From positions 48,181-112,180 of the forward strand of contig NZ_LEKN01000012.1 in NCBI RefSeq assembly GCF_009761395.1: DNA of 64,000 bases. Direction: 5' to 3'. Shown here piece by piece: positions 9,104 through 20,137 of this stretch (position 1 is its first letter; each line of letters starts with the position of its first letter). The stretch comes from Ursidibacter maritimus. GTDB lineage: Bacteria > Pseudomonadota > Gammaproteobacteria > Enterobacterales > Pasteurellaceae. The notes beneath the pieces are model-generated. The model did no database searches, had not been told where the DNA came from, and saw only the letters and a list, made by a program, of their open reading frames with translations. The translations under genes were made by a program, and so were the position numbers.

Positions 9104-9889
9104 ATGAACATCAAACAAATCAAATCGCTCTCGAATACAACTGAAGCTTTAGTGACTCTTAAAGCGATCAATATAAACTTCGGCAGCCAATCTATCTTAC
9201 AAAACGTCAGTTTGAAGATTTATCCCAATACCATTACCACTATTGTTGGTCCTAATGGCGGGGGAAAATCCACTTTATTGAAAGTGTTACTCAAACTCCT
9301 TCCGCCAACCAGTGGCGAAGTCATTCATCATAAAAACCTAAAAATTGGCTATGTACCACAAAAATTGCACTTAGAGCATTCAATCCCAATTACCGTACAC
9401 AAATTTTTGTCACTCAAACCAAATGCGACAAAGCAATCAATAGATGACGCTTTAGCCCTATTTTCAATTACTCATTTAGCCACAAATAGCATGCAAAAAT
9501 TATCTGGTGGAGAATTGCAACGGGTGCTACTGGCTCGTGCTATTTTAGACCGACCACAGCTACTTGTGTTAGATGAGCCTATGCAAGGGGTGGATATTAC
9601 AGGGCAAACGGAACTCTATCAACTATTAAATAAAACAAGATCGTGGTTAAATTGTGCGATTTTGCTAGTTTCCCACGATCTTAACATTGTAATGGCGAAT
9701 ACCGATGAAGTGCTTTGTATCAACCGCCATATTTGCTGTGCCGGTTCGCCAGACAGAGTATCATCCGATCCTAGCTTTATTCACTTCTTTGGCGATCAAT
9801 TTGCTAAAAATGTGGCATTCTATGCCCATAAACACAACCACCATCACAATTTGAGCGGCGATGTTTGTGATGGAGATTGTCAGCATTAA
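9104..9889 (+). CDS. znuC: Zinc ABC transporter ATP-binding protein ZnuC
   Basis: ZnuC is the cytoplasmic ATPase of the ZnuABC high-affinity Zn2+ importer. Walker [10 protein letters not shown], the Q-loop VPQKLHL, signature LSGGELQRV and Walker B LLVLDEP are all present in 261 residues. The C-terminus is rich in His (HKHNHHHN) and Cys, typical of ZnuC. It is followed 17 bp later by znuB and is divergent from mepM. A short inverted repeat GGGTTA...TAACCC (9078-9096) lies against the start codon; whether Zur binds there cannot be said. Confidence 0.93.
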   Translation: MNIKQIKSLSNTTEALVTLKAININFGSQSILQNVSLKIYPNTITTIVGPNGGGKSTLLKVLLKLLPPTSGEVIHHKNLKIGYVPQKLHLEHSIPITVHKFLSLKPNATKQSIDDALALFSITHLATNSMQKLSGGELQRVLLARAILDRPQLLVLDEPMQGVDITGQTELYQLLNKTRSWLNCAILLVSHDLNIVMANTDEVLCINRHICCAGSPDRVSSDPSFIHFFGDQFAKNVAFYAHKHNHHHNLSGDVCDGDCQH

Positions 9890-9906
9890 CTTTTTGAAGG
9901 AAAAAT

Positions 9907-10692
9907 ATGTTTGAAATCCTTTTTCCTGCTTGGTTAGCAGGCTTACTACTTGCTTTTATTACTGCACCACTTGGTGCTTTCGTTGTTTGGCGGAAAATGG
10001 CTTATTTTGGCGATACTCTCTCTCACTCTGCATTGTTAGGGGTTGCATTAGGTATTTTCTTAGACATCAATCCCTATATTGCAGTGATTATAATGACCAT
10101 CGCTTTGGCACTCGGCTTAGTTTGGCTCGAAAAATATTCCAACCACTCTGCCGATACCTTACTTGGCATTATTGCTCACAGTAGCTTATCCCTTGGGATA
10201 ATCACTATTAGTCTATTGGATAACGTTAGAGTCGATTTAATGTCCTATCTTTTTGGCGATCTACTCGCTATTGACTTTAATGATGTGATATTTATCGGTG
10301 TTGGAGTTATATTGATAGCAACTTTACTCGCCATTTTTTGGCAAAAATTTTTATCTATTACCATCAGCCCTGAACTCGCCCAAATAGAAGGGTTAAAGGT
10401 TTCTCAGCTACGCTTACTGTTAATGCTATTAACCGCACTTACTATCGCCTTAAGTATGAAATTTGTTGGCGCTCTAATTATTACATCATTGCTAATTATT
10501 CCAGCTGCAACTGCGCGCCGTTTTGCAGCGACACCAGAAAAAATGGTGGGATATGCTATTTTATTCAGCATTTTGTCCGTTACAGGCGGACTACTCTTTT
10601 CAGGTTTAAAAGATACGCCTGCTGGGCCATCGGTAGTTATTTGTGCAACTTTTCTCTTTTTGCTTTCGCTTTTAAAAAAACAATATAACTAA
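9907..10692 (+). CDS. znuB: Zinc ABC transporter permease ZnuB
   Basis: This is a 261-residue integral membrane permease with about eight hydrophobic helices. It carries the family sequence [20 protein letters not shown] (loop contacting the ATPase) and the late [10 protein letters not shown] segment. It moves Zn2+ through the inner membrane with ZnuC. The binding protein gene znuA is not in the mepM-znuC gap where it lies in E. coli, so it must be elsewhere in the genome if present. Confidence 0.93.
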   Translation: MFEILFPAWLAGLLLAFITAPLGAFVVWRKMAYFGDTLSHSALLGVALGIFLDINPYIAVIIMTIALALGLVWLEKYSNHSADTLLGIIAHSSLSLGIITISLLDNVRVDLMSYLFGDLLAIDFNDVIFIGVGVILIATLLAIFWQKFLSITISPELAQIEGLKVSQLRLLLMLLTALTIALSMKFVGALIITSLLIIPAATARRFAATPEKMVGYAILFSILSVTGGLLFSGLKDTPAGPSVVICATFLFLLSLLKKQYN

Positions 10693-10816
10693 TATCAATA
10701 ATTCATAAGAATCTAGTTGAATTTTTTGTAAATTTTAGTTTAAATCACGCCGCTTGTTTAGCCATAACAAGCAGTGTGATTATTTTGATAATAAATAAAA
10801 AAGTGAAGTAAAAATT

Positions 10817-11617
10817 ATGTGCCAATTATTAGGAATGAACTGTAACACTCCAACCGATATTACCTTTTCTTTTGACGGATTTCGCCGTCGTGCAGGTTTA
10901 ACCGATCATCATACCGATGGATTTGGTATTGCTTTTTTTGAAGGAAAGGGCGTGCGTATTTTTCGAGATAACCGCCCTGGCGCATCATCACCAATGGCAG
11001 ATCTCGTCAGCCAATATCGAATTAAATCTTTTAACGTAATCGCACATATTCGTAAAGCTACTCGAGGCGATGTCAATTTAGAAAATACTCACCCCTTTAT
11101 TCGAGAGCTTTGGGGTGAAAACTGGGTATTTGCGCATAATGGCACAGTAGAAGGCATTACTGTTTGTGAAAATAATCACTATCAACCTATCGGTACAACA
11201 GATTCAGAAGCTGCGTTTTGTTGCATTGCCGCAAAACTAAAAGAACGATTTCAATCAAAACCAACAGAGAAAGAGATTTTTGATGCTATTGTAGAAATCA
11301 CTAGTGAAATCGCTAAACATGGTGTGTTTAACTTTATTCTTTCAAATGGACATTGGATGATCGCACGCTGTTCTACAAATCTGCATTATGTGTGCCGCAA
11401 AGCACCTTTTGGCACAGCATTGCGAGATGATGATGTAATGATTGATTTTCGCCAATATACCTGTGAAACAGACAAAGTAACCATTATTACCACTCAGCCA
11501 CTGACTAAAAATGAACAGTGGACAAAAATGAAAAATGGCGGCTATGTTTTTTTCAAAGAGGGCGATGTCCTTTATGAAATTGAAGGCTCGCTACCTGATA
11601 ATTTAAATCACGTTTAA
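10817..11617 (+). CDS. Class II glutamine amidotransferase (YafJ-like)
   Basis: Cys2 after the initiator Met (MCQLLGMN) is the N-terminal nucleophile of class II glutamine amidotransferases. HTDGFGIAFFEG, HIRKATRGDVNLENTHPF and FAHNGTVEG are the Gln-binding and catalytic loops. At 266 residues it matches the YafJ family, stand-alone amidotransferase domains with no known acceptor. It appears monocistronic and ends in an uptake-sequence hairpin terminator shared with the convergent fadD. Confidence 0.85.
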   Translation: MCQLLGMNCNTPTDITFSFDGFRRRAGLTDHHTDGFGIAFFEGKGVRIFRDNRPGASSPMADLVSQYRIKSFNVIAHIRKATRGDVNLENTHPFIRELWGENWVFAHNGTVEGITVCENNHYQPIGTTDSEAAFCCIAAKLKERFQSKPTEKEIFDAIVEITSEIAKHGVFNFILSNGHWMIARCSTNLHYVCRKAPFGTALRDDDVMIDFRQYTCETDKVTIITTQPLTKNEQWTKMKNGGYVFFKEGDVLYEIEGSLPDNLNHV

Positions 11618-11637
11618 GTAACTGATTTCCATATAAA

Positions 11638-11683
11638 ACAAGCGGTATGATTTGTGAATTATTTTACAAATCATACCGCTTGT
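11638..11683. terminator. Bidirectional terminator built from an inverted uptake-signal pair
   Basis: The 18-base arm at 11638-11655, beginning ACAAGCGGTATGATT, is perfectly complementary to 11666-11683, leaving a 10-base loop. It lies between convergent genes. The arms start with the Apl-type DNA uptake core ACAAGCGGT, a common Pasteurellaceae use of paired uptake sequences. Confidence 0.88.
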
Positions 11684-11711
11684 GCATAGTAGAATAATAG
11701 TTTCTTCTAGA

Positions 11712-13421
11712 TTATTCAGCAGGTTTTTGTGATTTAAGTTGAGCTTTTACCCTTGCAACCTCTTCATCTCGTAAGACTCGGCGTAAAATTTTACCGATAT
11801 TACTTTTTGGTAGCTCATCTCGGAATTCAATATCTCTTGGGATCTTATAGCCAGTGAGATGTTGTCGGCAGTGGCTACGCAACTCTTCACGCGTGAGGCT
11901 TTCATCTTTTTTGGTGACATATAATTTAATGCTCTCACCCGATACTTCACTTGGAATCCCCACCGCTACCACTTCATTTACTTTCGGGTGTAATGCAGCA
12001 ACATCTTCAATTTCATTTGGATAAACATTAAAACCTGATACGATAATCATATCTTTTTTGCGATCCACAATGCGTAAATTGAGATCTTGTCCCATTTCGA
12101 CAATATCTCCTGTTGCCATCCAACCATCTTTTAACACATCAGCGGTATCTTCAGGGCGTTGCCAATAACCACGCATAACTTGTGGGCCTTTTACCCATAG
12201 CTCACCACGTTCACCCATTGCAACATCATTTCCAGCATCATCCACAATGCGAATATCCGTATTTGGTACTGGTACACCAATAGAACCTGAATACTCTGTT
12301 GAGTCATTACGCGTTGCCGCAATCAACGGCGAACATTCGGTCATCCCATAACCTTCAATAATATGATTTCCAGTGGTTTTATGCCAACGTTCCGCCACAG
12401 CTCGTTGAATCGCTGCGCCACCACCTACAGAAAGGCGTAATGTAGAAAAATCGACTTCTTTCAGCTGGCTATTATTCAATAACGCGTTAAATAAGGTATT
12501 AACGCCTGTAATTGCCATCACGCGATATTTTTTCAATTCTTTAATAAAACCCGGAATATCTCTTGGGTTAGTAATCAATAAACCGGTAATACCTAATTCA
12601 ATAAAGAGTAAGCAGTTTACCGTTAACGCAAAAACGTGATAAAGCGGTAAGGCAATGACAGCAATCCGTTCATCACTTTTACTTACCAGAGGATAAGCCA
12701 CCCATTTTGCTTGCATTACATTAGCAATAATGTTGCGATGAGTCAGCATTGCTCCTTTTGCCACACCTGTGGTACCACCTGTATATTGTAAGAAAGCAAG
12801 ATCATCACTATGAATAACAGGTTTGACATATTGACGTTGCTTACCAATGCTCAATGCTTCACGAAAACTTACTGCGTGAGGTAATTTATATTTTGGCACG
12901 AGTTTTTTGACATACTTAACTACAAAATTAACTAACGTCCGTTTACCGAAAGAGAGCTGATCGCCCATTCGGGTTAAAATAACGTGTTTAACTTGCGTAT
13001 CAAAGACCACTTTTTCTAAAGTTGCCGCAAAGTTAGAGACCACAACAATCGCTTTCGCACCGCTATCATTAAGTTGATGTTCTAATTCTCGTGGCGTATA
13101 AAGAGGATTTACATTTACCACCACAAGTCCCGCACGCAATGCACCAAATAATGCGATAGGATATTGCAATAAATTTGGCATCATCAAGGCAATTCGCTCG
13201 CCTTTTTCTAAGCGTAATTCATTTTGTAAATACGCTGCAAACGCACGACTACGTTCTTCTAATTTACGAAATGTCAGCACTTTCCCCATATTGATGTAGG
13301 CAGGAATATCAGGGTGGCGTTGTACTGCTTTTTCAAACATTTCCAGCAAAGAACTATATTTATCAGGGTTTATTGTACGCTCAGCCCCTTCTGGATAATT
13401 TTCAAACCAAATCTGCTCCAT
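11712..13421 (-). CDS. fadD: Long-chain fatty acid-CoA ligase
   Basis: This enzyme activates fatty acids to acyl-CoA with ATP at the inner membrane. The AMP-binding motif [12 protein letters not shown] is at about 214-225; [10 protein letters not shown], the [15 protein letters not shown] region and the C-terminal lysine loop [11 protein letters not shown] are present. The 569-residue length is close to E. coli FadD (561). The gene lies 10 bp downstream of rseC in the same direction, so it is probably transcribed with rseB-rseC. Confidence 0.92.
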   Translation of the reverse strand: MEQIWFENYPEGAERTINPDKYSSLLEMFEKAVQRHPDIPAYINMGKVLTFRKLEERSRAFAAYLQNELRLEKGERIALMMPNLLQYPIALFGALRAGLVVVNVNPLYTPRELEHQLNDSGAKAIVVVSNFAATLEKVVFDTQVKHVILTRMGDQLSFGKRTLVNFVVKYVKKLVPKYKLPHAVSFREALSIGKQRQYVKPVIHSDDLAFLQYTGGTTGVAKGAMLTHRNIIANVMQAKWVAYPLVSKSDERIAVIALPLYHVFALTVNCLLFIELGITGLLITNPRDIPGFIKELKKYRVMAITGVNTLFNALLNNSQLKEVDFSTLRLSVGGGAAIQRAVAERWHKTTGNHIIEGYGMTECSPLIAATRNDSTEYSGSIGVPVPNTDIRIVDDAGNDVAMGERGELWVKGPQVMRGYWQRPEDTADVLKDGWMATGDIVEMGQDLNLRIVDRKKDMIIVSGFNVYPNEIEDVAALHPKVNEVVAVGIPSEVSGESIKLYVTKKDESLTREELRSHCRQHLTGYKIPRDIEFRDELPKSNIGKILRRVLRDEEVARVKAQLKSQKPAE

Positions 13422-13431
13422 TAAACTCTCC

Positions 13432-13860
13432 TTAAATCTTTCGCAAAAATACGGGGGTAAATTCCCCTTGCTGTTTTTGAGCTATTATCTTTTTTACAAT
13501 AACAAAAGCGATTGCAGTGGTAGTCAAAATACCGAATGCTAATCCTAATTCATTACTAATCCATTGTGAAAGTAACAATGTACTGCCCACTAAAACGATA
13601 AGTGGTATTAAATACAACCAAAACACACTTATCAATAAACTGTTTTCTGACAAACCAATTTCAATACGATCGCCTACCTTTAACACTTGGTTGACACTTA
13701 ATTCAAATTGTGGTGCTAACTTCTCTCCAGCCAATGCCGAAAGCGATTTTGTTCCACAACTTGATGTTGCCGAGCAAGCACCACAACCACTTTTAGCAAA
13801 GCATTGTACCTTTGCCACTCCGTTTTGATAATCTAAAACAGTGGCTTGTTCAATCATCAT
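13432..13860 (-). CDS. rseC: SoxR-reducing system / sigma-E regulator RseC
   Basis: This 142-residue RseC/MucC-family membrane protein has four cysteines in [17 protein letters not shown] (possible Fe-S or redox site) and two membrane segments (about 80-100 and 105-125). In E. coli RseC sits in the sigma-E operon and takes part in the Rsx/Rse electron-transfer system. It lies 21 bp after rseB and 10 bp before fadD. A GGAG site precedes the first of two consecutive ATG codons. Confidence 0.87.
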   Translation of the reverse strand: MMIEQATVLDYQNGVAKVQCFAKSGCGACSATSSCGTKSLSALAGEKLAPQFELSVNQVLKVGDRIEIGLSENSLLISVFWLYLIPLIVLVGSTLLLSQWISNELGLAFGILTTTAIAFVIVKKIIAQKQQGEFTPVFLRKI

Positions 13861-13881
13861 TGTGATTTTCTCCGTAAGCGG

Positions 13882-14862
13882 TTAGTTTGGCTTAATTTCT
13901 TGCAATTTGATTTCTTGCACGATATGACGAGCAGATACCAATGGAATTTCCCCCACGATCACAATATCTTTATCGCCTAAGGTTTGGCTATAGATGCTCA
14001 TTTTACCTTGTCGCCAAAACTGTTCATCAAAAATAATCCCTTTATTCTGGACAACATAGACGGTAAATGAGAATAATCCATCGCTATATAGCTGGCTTTC
14101 TACTTGCTCATTGTCCATTAAAAATTCTGATAAGGTTTGTTTCCCTGATGCAATGGCTTTGAACCCTTGTGGAACCCAACTTGGTTTCCAATTTAATGTA
14201 CTTTGTGGCGAATTTTCTTTCGGTTGAATTAGCGCAGGTAAAATTAACGTGCTAATAGGCTCGACAATATAGAGAAACTCTTCATTGACGCTATTCTGAA
14301 TCACTCTAAATTGTTCTAACAGATTTCTATCGCGATCTAATAAATCACTGCGTAGCAATAGATGAGTTTCTTCATCAATCCAAAGTTCATATTGATAGCG
14401 GAAATCATCTCGTGGCAAAATGCGGATTACTCGGGCAAGACGGTCAGCCACTCGCATTCTACCTGAATCGACAAAATGGTAGCCTTGTAGCTGATTAAAG
14501 TCTGTATAAAGCACTGATGGCAGATCATCTAAAATATGCGAACTCGGTAGGCTGAACGGTTGGAAGTCGCCAAAATAGCTCACCATATCATCACGCAGAA
14601 TCATCTCTTCTCGGTTATTATCTAGACGTAACAATTGAGCATATTCCTTCTCATTCCAATAGGCGTGGCGATAACGTAGAGATTGAACATCTTCCCCTTG
14701 TTGCAAAATATAAAGCTGTTCATAATTTGACGTTTTATGTGCTTTCGTCATCGAATTGAGATATTCTAAAGGCGAAGAAAATTGTGCCGTTTTTGCATAT
14801 AACGGCACATTCAGTACAAAAAATAAAGCCAATAATAGCGTTAATAAGGTATTTCTTTTCAT
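13882..14862 (-). CDS. rseB: Sigma-E regulatory protein RseB (MucB)
   Basis: The 326-residue periplasmic protein has a signal peptide (cut near VPLYA, residue 23), a lipid-sensing LolA-like N-domain and a smaller C-domain containing WKPSWVPQGFKAI. RseB binds RseA and shields it from DegS, so controlling release of sigma E. Unlike the usual rpoE-rseA-rseB-rseC order, no rpoE or rseA lies upstream; the preceding gene is an unrelated small lipoprotein. Confidence 0.88.
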   Translation of the reverse strand: MKRNTLLTLLLALFFVLNVPLYAKTAQFSSPLEYLNSMTKAHKTSNYEQLYILQQGEDVQSLRYRHAYWNEKEYAQLLRLDNNREEMILRDDMVSYFGDFQPFSLPSSHILDDLPSVLYTDFNQLQGYHFVDSGRMRVADRLARVIRILPRDDFRYQYELWIDEETHLLLRSDLLDRDRNLLEQFRVIQNSVNEEFLYIVEPISTLILPALIQPKENSPQSTLNWKPSWVPQGFKAIASGKQTLSEFLMDNEQVESQLYSDGLFSFTVYVVQNKGIIFDEQFWRQGKMSIYSQTLGDKDIVIVGEIPLVSARHIVQEIKLQEIKPN

Positions 14863-14882
14863 TATTTTGAATTGTTATATAT

Positions 14883-14938
14883 AAGCGGTGCGATTGTAAC
14901 AAATTTTTACAAAAATTTTGAAAAAATCGACCGCTTTA
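14883..14938 (-). terminator. Uptake-sequence-like hairpin upstream of rseB
   Basis: AAGCGGTGCGATT (from 14883) and AATCGACCGCTTT (to about 14937) pair with one bulge. They lie after the small lipoprotein gene and before rseB on the minus strand, so read-through between the two is probably reduced. Confidence 0.55.
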
Positions 14939-14946
14939 TCAAGAGA

Positions 14947-15336
14947 TTACCAACACGCATAACAAAAGCGGCTAAATCCAAACCCAAAACGGAAATCTTC
15001 GTCATAGTGCATTCGCATATAAGATAATTCTTCTTGTGCTTTATAATTTTCTAACGCCAGTTTATAACAAGCTTGGAAAACAGGATTATTGACTTTTTCA
15101 GTATAGCGTTTTTCAAATAATTTCTGCTCTTTTTCTGTGCGGTCTAATGGCGGATTAAATTGCTCGTGCATCAATTCCGCAGTTTCCATATCACATTGTT
15201 TAGCTAATTTTACTTGTAATGCTTGTTCTGCTCGTACTCGTTTTGCTTCCCTTTCTGCACGCTGTTCAGGGCTAACGGCACAAGCGGTTAAAGTAATGGC
15301 ACTCAATAACATGATTGTCGCTTTCAATCTATTCAT
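14947..15336 (-). CDS. Small lipoprotein of unknown function
   Basis: The 129-residue precursor has a lipobox ITLTAC with the modified Cys at residue 19. After that comes a charged, probably helical stretch (EQRAEREAKRVRAEQALQVK) and a C-terminus with aromatic residues and two cysteines (FSRFCYACW). The start codon overlaps the stop of cutC (ATGA), so it is translated in the glnE-cutC unit. I do not recognise a family. Confidence 0.7.
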   Translation of the reverse strand: MNRLKATIMLLSAITLTACAVSPEQRAEREAKRVRAEQALQVKLAKQCDMETAELMHEQFNPPLDRTEKEQKLFEKRYTEKVNNPVFQACYKLALENYKAQEELSYMRMHYDEDFRFGFGFSRFCYACW

Positions 15337-16073
15337 TTGTAACTCCCTATTTGCTGTAAAATTGCCTTAAGTTTGTGTGGGTCTAAGACATCTATTTTCT
15401 GATCTTGTTCGTGGGATTGTCCCATTGCAACCGATGAAGAAGAATGCATTTTACTTAACCGAATACCTTTCGCCGAACAATGAATTTGTGGCACTTGACT
15501 CGTTTTGATAATCATCTGAACATTTTCTGCATTGATACCACACCCTGCCATAATATCTATCCGCTGATTAGCTTGTTTGACTAATTGTTGCAACAACGCA
15601 CAACCCAATAAGGCATTAGCGGCTTGCCCTGATGTTAAAATGCGCTGAATACCTAATTCCACCAGTTGCTCTAACGCTTCAAAGGGATTTCGACATAAAT
15701 CAAACGCTCGATGAAAAGTCACTTCCATTCCTTCAGCGACGGATAACAGTTGGCGAATTGTTGCCAGATCTAAATCAGCATTAGCGGTCAATGCACCAAT
15801 AACAATATGCTTAACCCCAAGTTTATTTGCTAATTCAATTTCAAGTTGCATTGCCTTGATTTCTTGAGCGCTAAACAAAAAATCGCCTGCTCTTGGTCTC
15901 ACCATTACCGCAATCGGAATTGTTGATATCTCAACGGCTTGTTTTAATACGCCATAACTCGGGCTTAACCCACCCACAGATAACGCAGAACAAAGTTCAA
16001 TACGCTGAATAGGAAATCGATTGGCTAAAACCACCGATTCCAAATTATCGACACAGACTTCAACTTTAACCAT
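15333..16073 (-). CDS. cutC: CutC family protein
   Basis: This is a TIM-barrel protein of 246 residues, historically linked to copper tolerance; its reaction is uncertain. Family marks are [18 protein letters not shown] near the start and VTFHRAFD and [12 protein letters not shown] later. I placed the start at the ATG at 16073 (MVKVEVC), which overlaps the last codons of glnE and has a GGGAG site. A longer upstream frame would only translate glnE sequence out of frame. Overlap with both neighbours points to one operon glnE-cutC-lipoprotein. Confidence 0.87.
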   Translation of the reverse strand: MVKVEVCVDNLESVVLANRFPIQRIELCSALSVGGLSPSYGVLKQAVEISTIPIAVMVRPRAGDFLFSAQEIKAMQLEIELANKLGVKHIVIGALTANADLDLATIRQLLSVAEGMEVTFHRAFDLCRNPFEALEQLVELGIQRILTSGQAANALLGCALLQQLVKQANQRIDIMAGCGINAENVQMIIKTSQVPQIHCSAKGIRLSKMHSSSSVAMGQSHEQDQKIDVLDPHKLKAILQQIGSYK

Positions 16074-18957
16074 TTTGCAATAACTCCCGCCAAATTGCTT
16101 GTACTTGCTGACGCTCTGCAACAAATTCATCACTCGCGACCACTGGATCTTGGTTCAGTAGATTTAAATGATGAATTTGATTGCGTAACGTAATGTAGCA
16201 ATGTTTTAAGGTTTCGCCTTGTGTATCGGTCAAAATACCACATTCCACACTACGCTCAAAAATACGCACATTGTCCGACCAATCGGTCATTGTTGGGTAA
16301 TGATGAGCATAATTTAGCACGAGATATTGAGCGATAAACTCAATATCGGTAATACCGCCTTGATCGGTTTTTAAATGAAATTTTCCCTGTGCTGTATGGC
16401 TTAAATGCTCATACATTTTTGCACGCATTTTGCAAATTTCTGCACGCAACTCACCGCTTTCACGGGGAATTGATAAGATTTCTCGGCGAACTTGAGTAAA
16501 TTTCGCTCGCAAGTTTTTACTGCCATATACTGCCCTTGCTCGCACCAATGCCTGACTTTCCCACGTCCACGCTTCATTTTGCTGATAATCTTGAAAGGCT
16601 TTAAAAGTGCTGACTAACAGCCCTGCTTCTCCAGACGGGCGTAAACGCATATCCACTTCATATAGCACACCTGCACTGGTATTTAAATTAAAAATACCAT
16701 TGATTTTTTGAGCTAATTTTAAATAGAACTGATGGCTTGAAATCGATTTCTTACCGCCTTGAGTTTCGCTTTGTTCTGGGGCATTGTGCAAGAACACCAA
16801 ATCTAAATCCGAATTATACCCGAGTTCAATGCCGCCCAATTTACCGTAACCAATCACCACAAAATCTTGCTGTTGCTCACCGCTATGCTCATCAAATGTT
16901 AAATGTTCTGGCGTGCCAAAGCGTTGAGCCACTTGCCGCCAAGCGATATTCACCACCGCCCCAATAATCGCTTCCGCCAAGTAAGTGAGGTGATCGCTAA
17001 TTTTCATCACAGGCAGAACGCCTAAAATATCCGCAGCCGCAATCCGCAAAATATGGCTCTGTTTAAACTGACGCAATGCATCAATCAACGCTTCTTCATC
17101 ATCTTCAGGCACTCTCATTAGATATTCTTGTAATGCCATAGGGTAATGATCTAACTCGATCATCGTCACCAAACTCTTTGCCAATATGAGTTCATCGAGC
17201 AACATTGGATAGCGTGCGATCTGCTCCGAAATCATGATTGACTGTCCACATAATTGCATTAGCTGCGGCAGAATTTGCTCTTTTTCGAGTAATAATTCTA
17301 AATAGGTTGTGCGAGTATTGATTTTGTCGAGAATATTTAAAATTCGGGGCAATAACACCAAATAATTGGGTTGATTAAAAAGCTGATCGGCTACCTTCGG
17401 CATCAATTTGCGAAGGACTTCACGCCCACGCACGCCAATAGAACGTTTTACCCAATCTTGAAAGGTAGTCGATAATTGCTGAAAAATAATCGGATAATCG
17501 CGAGGTTCAACCGGGTAATCTTTTAGCTGGCTGGCTAAATCCTCTTCTGTTATCTGATAATGTAAAATATCTCGCCACGTCGCAAGTAAAGTATTTTCAG
17601 CCTGATCATTTTCTTGCTCATCTTCACCAATCAATTCATTAAACACAGCCCGTACATTCTGCTGATGTTGTTGTAATTGATTGAGAAAAATTTGCCAACT
17701 ATCGCATTGGCAAACAAACGCAATCCGAGCCTGATCGATAGGATCAGTCGGCAATGTTTGGGTTTGTTGGTCGTTGATGGCTTGCAAGGTATTTTCTACA
17801 TTGCGTAAAAATAGATAGGCTTGTTGTAACTGCTCTACTTGCTGTTGGCTTAACAGATTAAGCGGTACGAAATGGGGTAAAACTTGCAACAAGCTACGCT
17901 GCTGTAAAATTTTATCTCGCCCACCACGCATCATCTGAAAGGTTTGCACGATAAATTCCACTTCACGAATACCACCAGCCCCTAATTTTATATTATCGAC
18001 TAGCCCCCGTCTTAACACTTCTCGGCTAATTTTCTGCTTCATTTCGCGTAATGATTGAATAGCACTGAAATCTAAATAGCGGCGATAAACAAAAGGACGC
18101 AATAGCTGTTTTAGGTATTTATGGTTAATGTTATTCAGATCTTCGCCCAAGATTTTGGCTTTAATCATCGCATAACGTTCCCAATCTCGCCCTTGCTCTT
18201 GGTAATAATCTTCCATCGCACTAAAACTGAGCACTAAAGCCCCACTATCTCCGAAAGGTCGCAAACGCATATCGGTTCGATATACGAATCCTTCGGCAGT
18301 CACTTCATCTAATGCACGAATTAAACGTTGTCCTAAACGAGTGAAAAATTTACTATTTTCTATCGGTTTTCTTGCCCCGACTGTTTCGCCCATATCTGGG
18401 TAGGTAAAAATCAAATCAATATCAGACGAGAAATTCAGCTCCCTACCACCTAATTTGCCCATACCTAAAATCAGTAATTCCTGTTTCTCGCCTAACTCAT
18501 TCATTGGCGTGCCATATTCTTGACACAAACGTTCAAACAACCAATCTCTAGCTCCTAAAATTAAGGCTTCGGCTAAATCTGACAATCGCTCAAAAATTTG
18601 TTGCACTGTTGCTAGGCGGTTCGATTGCACAAAACTTAACGTTGCCATTTCACGATGACGAAAGCGACGTAATGCAGAATGTAATTGCTCTTCATTTTCT
18701 ACTCCCGATAATACCGCTTGTAAGCGTTGTGAATAGTGATCACAATCGGCAATACTCGGCGATTTCACTAACCATTGAACCAATAATTCAGGCTGTTTTT
18801 GTAGTTGTGTCGCTACAAAATCCGACATTGCTATTGCCGTAATAAGCGGTGAGATCTGCGGATTATTTTGCAAATCCAAGGTAATCCCCTGATTTTCACA
18901 GAGCTGAGAAAGTTGTTGTTGAGCAGTTTGAAAGAGATCGTTAGACATAGTATTCAC
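16066..18957 (-). CDS. glnE: Glutamine synthetase adenylyltransferase / adenylyl-removing enzyme
   Basis: This bifunctional enzyme adenylylates and deadenylylates glutamine synthetase in response to PII. The two nucleotidyltransferase domains are visible: [20 protein letters not shown] (N-terminal removing half) and [19 protein letters not shown] (C-terminal transferase half), each with the paired Asp metal ligands. The 963-residue length fits (E. coli 946). It heads a unit with cutC and the lipoprotein gene. Confidence 0.95.
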   Translation of the reverse strand: MNTMSNDLFQTAQQQLSQLCENQGITLDLQNNPQISPLITAIAMSDFVATQLQKQPELLVQWLVKSPSIADCDHYSQRLQAVLSGVENEEQLHSALRRFRHREMATLSFVQSNRLATVQQIFERLSDLAEALILGARDWLFERLCQEYGTPMNELGEKQELLILGMGKLGGRELNFSSDIDLIFTYPDMGETVGARKPIENSKFFTRLGQRLIRALDEVTAEGFVYRTDMRLRPFGDSGALVLSFSAMEDYYQEQGRDWERYAMIKAKILGEDLNNINHKYLKQLLRPFVYRRYLDFSAIQSLREMKQKISREVLRRGLVDNIKLGAGGIREVEFIVQTFQMMRGGRDKILQQRSLLQVLPHFVPLNLLSQQQVEQLQQAYLFLRNVENTLQAINDQQTQTLPTDPIDQARIAFVCQCDSWQIFLNQLQQHQQNVRAVFNELIGEDEQENDQAENTLLATWRDILHYQITEEDLASQLKDYPVEPRDYPIIFQQLSTTFQDWVKRSIGVRGREVLRKLMPKVADQLFNQPNYLVLLPRILNILDKINTRTTYLELLLEKEQILPQLMQLCGQSIMISEQIARYPMLLDELILAKSLVTMIELDHYPMALQEYLMRVPEDDEEALIDALRQFKQSHILRIAAADILGVLPVMKISDHLTYLAEAIIGAVVNIAWRQVAQRFGTPEHLTFDEHSGEQQQDFVVIGYGKLGGIELGYNSDLDLVFLHNAPEQSETQGGKKSISSHQFYLKLAQKINGIFNLNTSAGVLYEVDMRLRPSGEAGLLVSTFKAFQDYQQNEAWTWESQALVRARAVYGSKNLRAKFTQVRREILSIPRESGELRAEICKMRAKMYEHLSHTAQGKFHLKTDQGGITDIEFIAQYLVLNYAHHYPTMTDWSDNVRIFERSVECGILTDTQGETLKHCYITLRNQIHHLNLLNQDPVVASDEFVAERQQVQAIWRELLQNG

Positions 18958-19031
18958 ACATAAATAGAGCGCTATTAAGTAGTGCTATGATACTTTAATT
19001 TGGGGAAGAATGGGAATTTATGCTTTAAAAT

Positions 19032-19062
19032 AATACAAAGTATTATTATAATACAAAGCATT
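19032..19062 (+). promoter_or_regulatory. Promoter and paired operator of the higBA-like module
   Basis: TATAAT (19047-19052) lies between two related inverted repeats, AATAC-AAA-GTATT (19032-19044, perfect) and AATAC-AAA-GCATT (19050-19062). Their centres are 18 bp apart, about two helical turns. This is the pattern expected for autoregulation by the Xre antitoxin. AAGGAG follows at 19063-19068. Confidence 0.65.
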
Positions 19063-19075
19063 AAGGAGATAACTA

Positions 19076-19380
19076 ATGTACACCATTATTGAAACCGTCC
19101 GATTTGAACAGGAATCTAAAAAAATTTGGAATGAAGAAGAACGTTTAGCGTTTTTTCACATATTTCAAAGAATCCTCTTTTAGGTGATGTCATTCCACAA
19201 GGAAAAGGTCTCAGAAAAATACGTTGGCAACCATCAGGACGAGGTAAGCGTGGTGGTGCTCGAGTTATTTATTTCAACGTATTGCAGTCAGGTTTTATCT
19301 TAATGCTAGATATTTATACAAAAAATGACAAAGAAAACCTATCTAATAACGAATTAAAACAACTTACGGAGCAAAAATAA
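19076..19380 (+). pseudogene. RelE/HigB-type toxin, frameshifted
   Basis: Translation from the ATG at 19076 stops after 35 residues (TAG 19181-19183). If one T is added to the T6 run at 19151-19156, the frame continues as AFFSHISKNPLLGDVIPQG..., through RKIRWQPSGRGKRGGARVIY to a C-terminal LDIYTKNDKENLS. This gives a 101-residue RelE-superfamily toxin of the HigB2 type whose stop overlaps the antitoxin start (TAATG). The ribosome site and operator are intact. It is either an inactivated toxin gene, a slippage-restorable one, or a sequencing error in the homopolymer. Confidence 0.82.
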
Positions 19381-19733
19381 TGAGTATTGATAAACAACTA
19401 AAAGAAGCAACCAAAGATTGGGACATTGATGCAATGATAGAAGCTATTATTACTGACGATCCCGAAATGGCTGAACATGAAGAAAGTTTATACCTGTCGC
19501 TCAGCCAAGCTAAATATGGGGAAATTAGTAAAGCAACCTATCAAATATCCCCTATTGTCGAAACTCGCAATAAAGTAAAACTTTCACAACCTAAATTTGC
19601 CGAAAAATTGGGTATTTCAGTCAATACGCTACGTTCTTGGGAGCAGGGACTACGAAAGCCAAGTGGTGCGGCAAAAACATTATTAGATTTACTTCATCGT
19701 AAACCTGAGCTAATCAACGAACTTCGAACTTAA
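19380..19733 (+). CDS. Xre-family antitoxin (HigA/NadS-like)
   Basis: The 117-residue protein has a C-terminal helix-turn-helix (KLSQPKFAEKLGISVNTLRS, about 63-83, then WEQG) and an N-terminal acidic part. It should neutralise the HigB-like toxin encoded just upstream and repress the shared promoter. The start overlaps the toxin stop by one base. With the toxin frameshifted, this antitoxin may persist as an orphan DNA-binding protein. Confidence 0.85.
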   Translation: MSIDKQLKEATKDWDIDAMIEAIITDDPEMAEHEESLYLSLSQAKYGEISKATYQISPIVETRNKVKLSQPKFAEKLGISVNTLRSWEQGLRKPSGAAKTLLDLLHRKPELINELRT

Positions 19734-19748
19734 CCTGTTTAATAAATT

Positions 19749-19784
19749 AAGACCTTTCTGCTCAAACTTAAACAGAAAGGTCTT
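19749..19784. terminator. Bidirectional terminator between higA-like gene and yciI
   Basis: AAGACCTTTCTG (19749-19760) pairs with CAGAAAGGTCTT (19773-19784), a perfect 12-bp stem between convergent genes. Confidence 0.8.
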
Positions 19785-19813
19785 ACTCAAAAACTTGAAG
19801 GTTTACTTTTTAC

Positions 19814-20110
19814 TTAAAACACCTTCTTAAACGGTTTTACAATCACTTCGCCATAAACCCCCGCTTCAACATAAGGATCTTCACTTGCCCACTGCTGTGC
19901 TTGTGCTAAAGAACTAAACTCCGCAATCACTGTTGAGCCCGTAAAACCTGCATCGCCAGGGTTTTCATCGTCAATCGCAGGATTTGGGCCAGCGGTTAAA
20001 AGGCGATCTTCCGCTTGTAGTTGTTTTAAACGAGCGAGATGTTGTTCTCTTACTGCTAAACGTTTCTCAAGCGTATTGGGAATATCTTGTGCAAAAATAA
20101 CGTAATACAT
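19814..20110 (-). CDS. yciI: YciI-family protein
   Basis: This 98-residue protein has the YciI dimeric alpha+beta barrel: MYYVIFAQD start, [22 protein letters not shown] with the conserved His and the Gly-Pro, and a C-terminal [17 protein letters not shown]. Its biochemical role is not settled. It follows yciA at 27 bp and completes a yciC-B-A-I cluster as in E. coli. Confidence 0.88.
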   Translation of the reverse strand: MYYVIFAQDIPNTLEKRLAVREQHLARLKQLQAEDRLLTAGPNPAIDDENPGDAGFTGSTVIAEFSSLAQAQQWASEDPYVEAGVYGEVIVKPFKKVF

Positions 20111-20137
20111 TACATTCTCCTTCTATGTTAAATGGGT

